Positions 59,173-64,000 of a stretch of DNA of 64,000 nt are shown in pieces (within the stretch, counting starts at the first letter, position 1; each line of letters opens with the position of its first letter). A program made the translations under genes and the position numbers. Below the pieces are notes generated by a model. That model searched no databases, was not told the DNA's origin, and worked only from the letters and a program-made list of their open reading frames with translations. Origin of the DNA: Rhynchosporium graminicola (taxonomy: Eukaryota; Ascomycota; Leotiomycetes; Helotiales; Ploettnerulaceae); NCBI GenBank assembly GCA_900074885.1, contig FJUW01000017.1, positions 69,933 to 133,932 of the forward strand. Reading direction: 5' to 3'.

Positions 59173-59974
59173 TTACGCAAAATGAAAATCACACGAGGGC
59201 CTTCGATCTACTGCTCTTGTCCTAAGATGACGAACCTTCAACTTAGGATGAGCAGCCTCCCAGAAATATAAACATGTCTTCCAAACTCCGAACCTCACCG
59301 CCACTTCCTCATCTGGGCCTTCCTGATGTAGAAGTATAGCATTAACCACCATCTCCCTCACAACCTTACTCCACACGCGAGGATAATCAGTACTCCTGCT
59401 CTGCGTGAAGGAATGGTTGATACCATTATCCGGTTTGATGACCGCAATTGCATTCGCTATAGACCTCCATTCTCGCGAGGATTCTCGGCCTCAGGGTTCA
59501 CACCTCTGCCCCAGTTGATCTGGTCTCTCATACCAAACGCATCGTTACAGCCGAAGTATGCTTGAGCACCAGGCGAGAAACTACATCAGTTCGAGCGGAT
59601 TCGCATGTCCGCACACGGATATTCCATACTGATACGTCGACAGTGTCTTTCATAACGTGACTTTTATTGCTGAGTTCAATAACCTGGAAAGTAATAGTCT
59701 GATGTTGAGCAAATACTGGCCCATGACTACTTCCAGGTGAACCGGTATTTGCATGACCTCCAGCAGCAGCGAGCGACAATCGTAAATGTTGCAGCAGCAC
59801 AAGTACCATCCATAATGTACATTTGCTGCTGTGGAAGGCCGGGTCATCTTGCACAATGCATAGATTGGACATCCACAAATAGTTATCTCCTAGCGCGATA
59901 CACAAGTGCATTGCATCTTTGACTCTCTGTGGGAGGAGCACATTCGCCATGTCTTTCTTAGTCAGGGAGTCCAT
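59173..59974 (-). pseudogene. HET-domain (heterokaryon incompatibility) gene fragment
   Basis: HET-domain proteins mediate non-self recognition and cell death in filamentous fungi. From 59974: LPQRVKDAMHLCIALGDNYL and LWMSNLCIVQDD, the hallmark YLW-D-LCIxQDD block. The next family block, ATFTIVA (near 59790), is in another frame, and AAGGHANTGSPG returns to the first. FGMRDQINWGRG and VWSKVVREM (near 59340-59530) follow in mixed frames. The N-terminal part of the domain before VLLPQ is missing, and the next gene's stop lies just beyond. A decayed remnant. Confidence 0.8.
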
Positions 59975-60012
59975 AATTCCATTGCCGGACCTTGGTGCTA
60001 CCGACAGAAGCC

Positions 60013-61844
60013 TTAGTAAACAGCGATTTCAACGCCTCGTGTTCGAGCTGCTTCGTCGATAATAAAAGTATCTGTTCCTTCCTTCCATGCCTCATCTAGA
60101 AGCTCGTCCACCATTCTGGTAACTCGCACGGGGTCCTTTTCCAAAAATTCCGCCCGAATCTCCTTGAAAGCGAGTTTCCAGTCCGAGTTTGCGTTTAGGA
60201 GAGGGACTTCCAAGCTGCCTATGACCAATGGATACAAGAGCCCATGACGGACTGGTAAATTTGTAGATCCAGGTAGTCCTAAAAGGTTGTACAAAGCATA
60301 AATCGCTGCCCTTAATCGGCACAATATGACTTCTCTTGACGGGAACGAAGCTGTCGGTCCAGGTTCGGGTTGACGTTGCATGGTGTTGAGGATGGCCTGC
60401 TTCTTCTTCCTGATTCGATCAATCCTTCTCGCGTCTAGAACTGCTGTATACCTCCAACAGTCCCAGAGTAAACACTGAACGCTTAGTCCAACTTCTCCTG
60501 GCCAAGCCCACAAGCGAGCCTCGACATCTTGGGCGTCGTAGAGTCCTACGTCAGCGATGATGTCCAGTAAGGTCCTCGGCATTCCTGAAACCATTTCGAC
60601 CCCTCCAATTTTACCACTCATCCAACCTTCTTGTACTTTGCGAAGACGTCGCCAGAGTTCCATACTTGGGTTGACTCGGCCTATTACCATGGACTCCATA
60701 TCCATTATAGCAATAACTTCGATAACATTGTGAACACCCGGGTCATGATCAGCTTCAGGTAAAAGATGGCTCAAGTTAGTCTCCAACTGGTACAGAATAT
60801 ACAGTCGCTCTAGGAACATTGTCCATGCCCGGCCCTGGATCAGCTGATTATACATAGTCAGTAGGTTTGCGAGCTGGAGAGCCTAGCTAAAGCCACTGCG
60901 ACAAGCACGGCGTGGGCGATGATGATAACGACAGCTGGAATGAATGGCGGATGCTTACACATAGGTTACATAATAGCAGACCAGCTGAGAACGTAGATAC
61001 GTCGAAGGTTTCAATTCGGAGACGCAGTTCCGATTGGAAGGTTTGGAGGGCATTATCGAAATGCTCCCTAACGTATTGGGGGTAAGTAATTACTCGTCTA
61101 AAGATGTCCTGGGTAGAAGACAAGAAATGTTCTACAAGGCAGAAGAGTACTGAGACCATAGACGTCCCGGCTACTTACATGGATGCTAATGATTCCGAGT
61201 CATCGTAATATGCTTGTATTGCCACGCAGATGACGAAGAATGCTTGGCTCTGCCTCGATAGTGCCAAGAAAAGGGGTTCTGGCAATTCCTCGGAGAGAAA
61301 CATTCTTTTCATTCCTACTTGAAAGACTTGCAACGCGGGTCAGTAGATGGTAATCATATCTGTAGATAGAATCTAGCTTTTATGATAGATTGGGTTAGAG
61401 ATAACAAAAGTGTGGAAGAAAGTCTTGGCATAGCTTTGACAACTTACATCTTTCAAATAATTGCTGCTGCGTGGATGTATTGATGCCACCGGGGGATGAA
61501 CTTGATGAGGAAGAGATCCCAGTTGAATCTGGGGACGACAAGTTAACAATAGGCTGCTGGTCAACGGTAGTTATTGAAACAGATGGAACTGGTGCTATCG
61601 CTTTTGAGTCTGAGCTCGAACCATCAAGTGCTGCAAGATGATCGGGCGTTGCCGCCCCCGCAAAGCGACCTCTACAAGCTATTCCACCTGCCCATCTGAT
61701 AGCTGCGTTGTATTCACATGGTATCTTTCTCTTCTCACATGCGCGGCAATTAGGCCTGGTTTGATCGCACTTTCGTTTGCGACTTCTGCAGTTGGCACAC
61801 CTGCCTCGGGAACGGGCCGTGACGAGCTGCTCCGACGTATCCAT
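60013..61844 (-). CDS. Zn2Cys6 transcription factor with fungal-specific domain
   Basis: Nuclear DNA-binding regulator. Start MDTSEQLVTARSRG at 61844 (the frame is open further up to 62009). Binuclear zinc cluster CANCRSRKRKCDQTRPNCRACEKRKIPC, giving C-x2-C-x6-C-x6-C-x2-C-x6-C in the first 50 residues. A Ser-rich linker (GISSSSSSSPGG) follows. The Fungal_trans_2-type middle region has MKRMFLSEELPEPLFLALSR, DIFRRVITYPQYVREHFDNA and LANLLTMYNQLIQGRAW, and the protein ends ARTRGVEIAVY. Four exons; the first junction is assigned as ...FER-L-GMKRM and is less certain. Target genes unknown; its neighbour at 63.2 kb is a CoA-transferase. Confidence 0.88.
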
Positions 61845-63218
61845 CGGACGAGACGAGTAAGGCGCATCTGTCTGTCTCCCTGTCTTGCTGTGGACCTGCC
61901 GCTGGCACCGCTGCATTCGAAACAGAATATGCGACGATCGATGGAGGGGAAGAGTGGAGGGCTTGCTTCGGTACCTTGGGTCTGGATGGTTGGTAGACTG
62001 ATAGGGCAACTGAGAGTTTCGGGCGGTGGTTTACGACTCACAAGGCGAAGGGTCCTGCCAAAGGGCAACTGGAGCCGCCGGCACAGATATATATATTCAC
62101 TGGGACAAGGAGCGCAGTCCCTGTTGATTGTTTTCCATACCTCGGTTTTTGCAAAACTCTATTTTGTATACATATACCTCGAAAATCATGCAGACTATAT
62201 AGTCTCACGTTCAACAATTTCACGTTCCTCGTGTATTTTGAAGAGCACAAAGCCAACTCTCTTCTAGGGTAGGAAGAGACAAGACCTCACTATTCGCAAG
62301 ACTTGAGAAATAATTATTAACGAGTACTGTAGCCCTGGCTTTGACTATGACCCTCCGCGTTTGCTCGTACGAGGCCGATTCGTGAGCAAGGTCATCTCCG
62401 CTGAAGCAAATTTATCACGTCAAAATATCACTTGCTAAGTCATCAAATATTGAGATGACATTTGAAGATTTACGTTGGTAATTCCCATTTTATACCTTCG
62501 CAACTTCAGATCTTGAATATAGGCGGCTCAATTTGCCCCAAATTTGATGATTTTACAAACAATGCGTGGCTTCGCGGAGAATGAATTGTTTGGCCTCGAC
62601 CTGCGTCACAAATTAGCACGGTTTCTCAGCTTTCTGAGGTATGTATACAAAATAGAGCTTGGAGCATTCGTGGCATCGAGGAACAACCATCACAGATTCC
62701 AGGTCAATCGTCAATCAGATGCGTGGTAGTGGCGCCTGGTGATCCCGTTTGAGCATATCTCTAAAACCTTAAATTTACCTTTAAGGTAAGTACTGTAAGC
62801 TTAGATAGGTAATGGGTACTCCATCACTTCCCATGTCGCTATTGCGGCCGTCTGCAACCCGGCCTGCTTTGCGATAAAACTAATACGTTACGGTAGAAAC
62901 TATTGCAGTACATCGAGTGCGTGCAGCCATGGCATTGCAATGATAGCATACTGCTGCAAAGATAATCGTGTCTCGCTTGTTTGTTGTTAATTTTAAACAA
63001 GAGCTAAATAGCCAATCTCGCACGTGATTCCAAGGATTTCCCCCGCGTTTTGGAGATGCTGGCCGCGGGTCTTTCTCAACCTCGGCAAGCCGGCAACTAC
63101 TATTTTGAAAGCATCGTAAAGCTCAGATCTCTAACACGATGCCCGATATTAATCACTACGATGACCCCCTATCCTGGGCCTTAGATATCTTGCGATTACC
63201 TCCTTGAATCAGCTCAAA
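61845..63218. promoter_or_regulatory. Divergent intergenic region, Zn2Cys6 regulator / CoA-transferase
   Basis: 1.4 kb between two outward-facing genes; presumed promoters. TA-rich run near 62081-62092. No gene or repeat of note. Confidence 0.45.
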
Positions 63219-64000
63219 ATGACAGGACCGCCAGCTTTGACTGGCATTCGCGTGCTGGAATTCGGAGGGCTTGCTCCTGGTATGGACATTCTTCCATGCT
63301 GTACTCATAAATTCACGTACTTACAAAGAATATAGGACCCTTCGCTGGTCTCCTCCTCGCAGACAACGGCGCCTCTGTCCTGCGAATCGACCGAGCCATC
63401 CCAAACCTCACCCATTCCACCTCTTCCTCTAAGCTTCCCCCACCAACTAACGACCTCCTCGCCCGGCACAAGTCCTCTATAGCTGTCGACCTCAAATCGC
63501 CCAGCGGGATAGACTTCATTAAAGGCCTCATCCCACACACAGACATCGTAATCGATCCCTTCCGCCCTGGCATTCTCGAGAAACTAGGCCTCGGGCCCGA
63601 TGTCCTGCAGAGTATCAACCCGAGGATAATAATCGGACGCATGACTGGATTCCGCAGGGATGGGAAGTATAAAGACATGGCTGGCCACGATATAAATTAC
63701 ATAGCCGTATCTGGAGCATTAGCTCTACTAGGCAGGAAAGGCGAGAAGCCTATTGCGCCCGGAAATATTCTTGGGGATTTCGCCGGCGGTGGAGCGATTT
63801 TGTTCCAGGGTATCTTGTTGGCTTTGATGGCTAGAGAGAAGAACGGGGATGGCCAGGTTGTGGAGGCGAACATGGTGGACGGAGCGAGCTACCTGGCCAC
63901 TTTCCCGAGGATGATGTTGAAGACTCCGATGTGGGATCAGCCGAGGGGAGAGAATTTATTGGATACGGGATGTCCGTGGTATGACACCTATGAGACGCAA
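63219..64000 (+). CDS. CoA-transferase family III / alpha-methylacyl-CoA racemase-like, partial
   Basis: Family includes AMACR (epimerises 2-methylacyl-CoAs) and formyl-CoA transferases. The start [20 protein letters not shown] at 63219 is followed by a short intron (donor GTATGG, acceptor ATATAG), then [20 protein letters not shown], the conserved nucleotide-binding start. Then [38 protein letters not shown] and [17 protein letters not shown] (catalytic His and Asp region), then [13 protein letters not shown] and [15 protein letters not shown]. All family blocks are intact up to the right edge, where the gene is cut. AMACR-like enzymes are peroxisomal or mitochondrial; the targeting signal would be at the missing C-terminus. 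Confidence 0.93.

Overview
The window is nuclear DNA of a filamentous ascomycete (Pezizomycotina), probably a leotiomycete. The clade guess is inference. The kingdom is firm: genes carry many 44-60 nt GT-AG introns with CTAAC-type branch points, and the proteins are typical fungal ones (Vma1, Gid7/WDR26, microbial opsin, Zn2Cys6 regulator, HET domain, WD40 + inositol 5-phosphatase). No rRNA or tRNA gene was recognised. There is one ambiguous base (n) at 33539.

Layout. 1-11.5 kb is a cytochrome P450 - MFS transporter - ABC transporter - short-chain dehydrogenase group that looks like a detoxification or secondary-metabolism block. The MFS gene reads intact. The P450 has frameshifts, the ABC gene has an in-frame TGA inside its first ABC signature motif, and the SDR has an in-frame TAA after its NAG motif. 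12.9-22.7 kb is housekeeping-like: a GFA/CENP-V zinc protein, a large WD40/inositol polyphosphate 5-phosphatase, a small YYFAK protein and a CID-domain RNA-processing protein. 24.8-32.2 kb holds an amidase and an ACT-domain (GATS/CASTOR-like) protein separated by 3.4 kb of non-coding DNA. 34.5-35.5 kb is a retinal-binding opsin with every residue expected of a proton pump, followed by more than 3 kb of microsatellite-rich upstream DNA.

38.7-50.8 kb is a gene-poor accessory island. It holds a Tc1/mariner relic split by a nested insertion, and a complete-length Fot1/pogo element (41509-43330) with matching inverted termini, TA target duplications and a RIP-like mutated transposase. About 0.6 kb further on is a two-exon gene for a 113-residue secreted, six-cysteine protein (43966-44358), a strong effector candidate and the most interesting locus here. 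After this come AT-rich non-coding DNA and a perfect 12-bp hairpin.

50.8-57.7 kb returns to core genes: VMA1 (no intein) and a Gid7/WDR26 subunit of the GID ubiquitin ligase. 59.2-64 kb holds a broken HET-domain gene, a Zn2Cys6 transcription factor and the start of a CoA-transferase family III gene that runs off the right edge.

The main themes are a core genome interrupted by a decaying xenobiotic/metabolite block at the left and a transposon-rich island carrying a putative effector in the middle. Exon limits were read by eye from splice motifs and reading frame. Those I could make sum to a multiple of three are given as firm, and the others are flagged.
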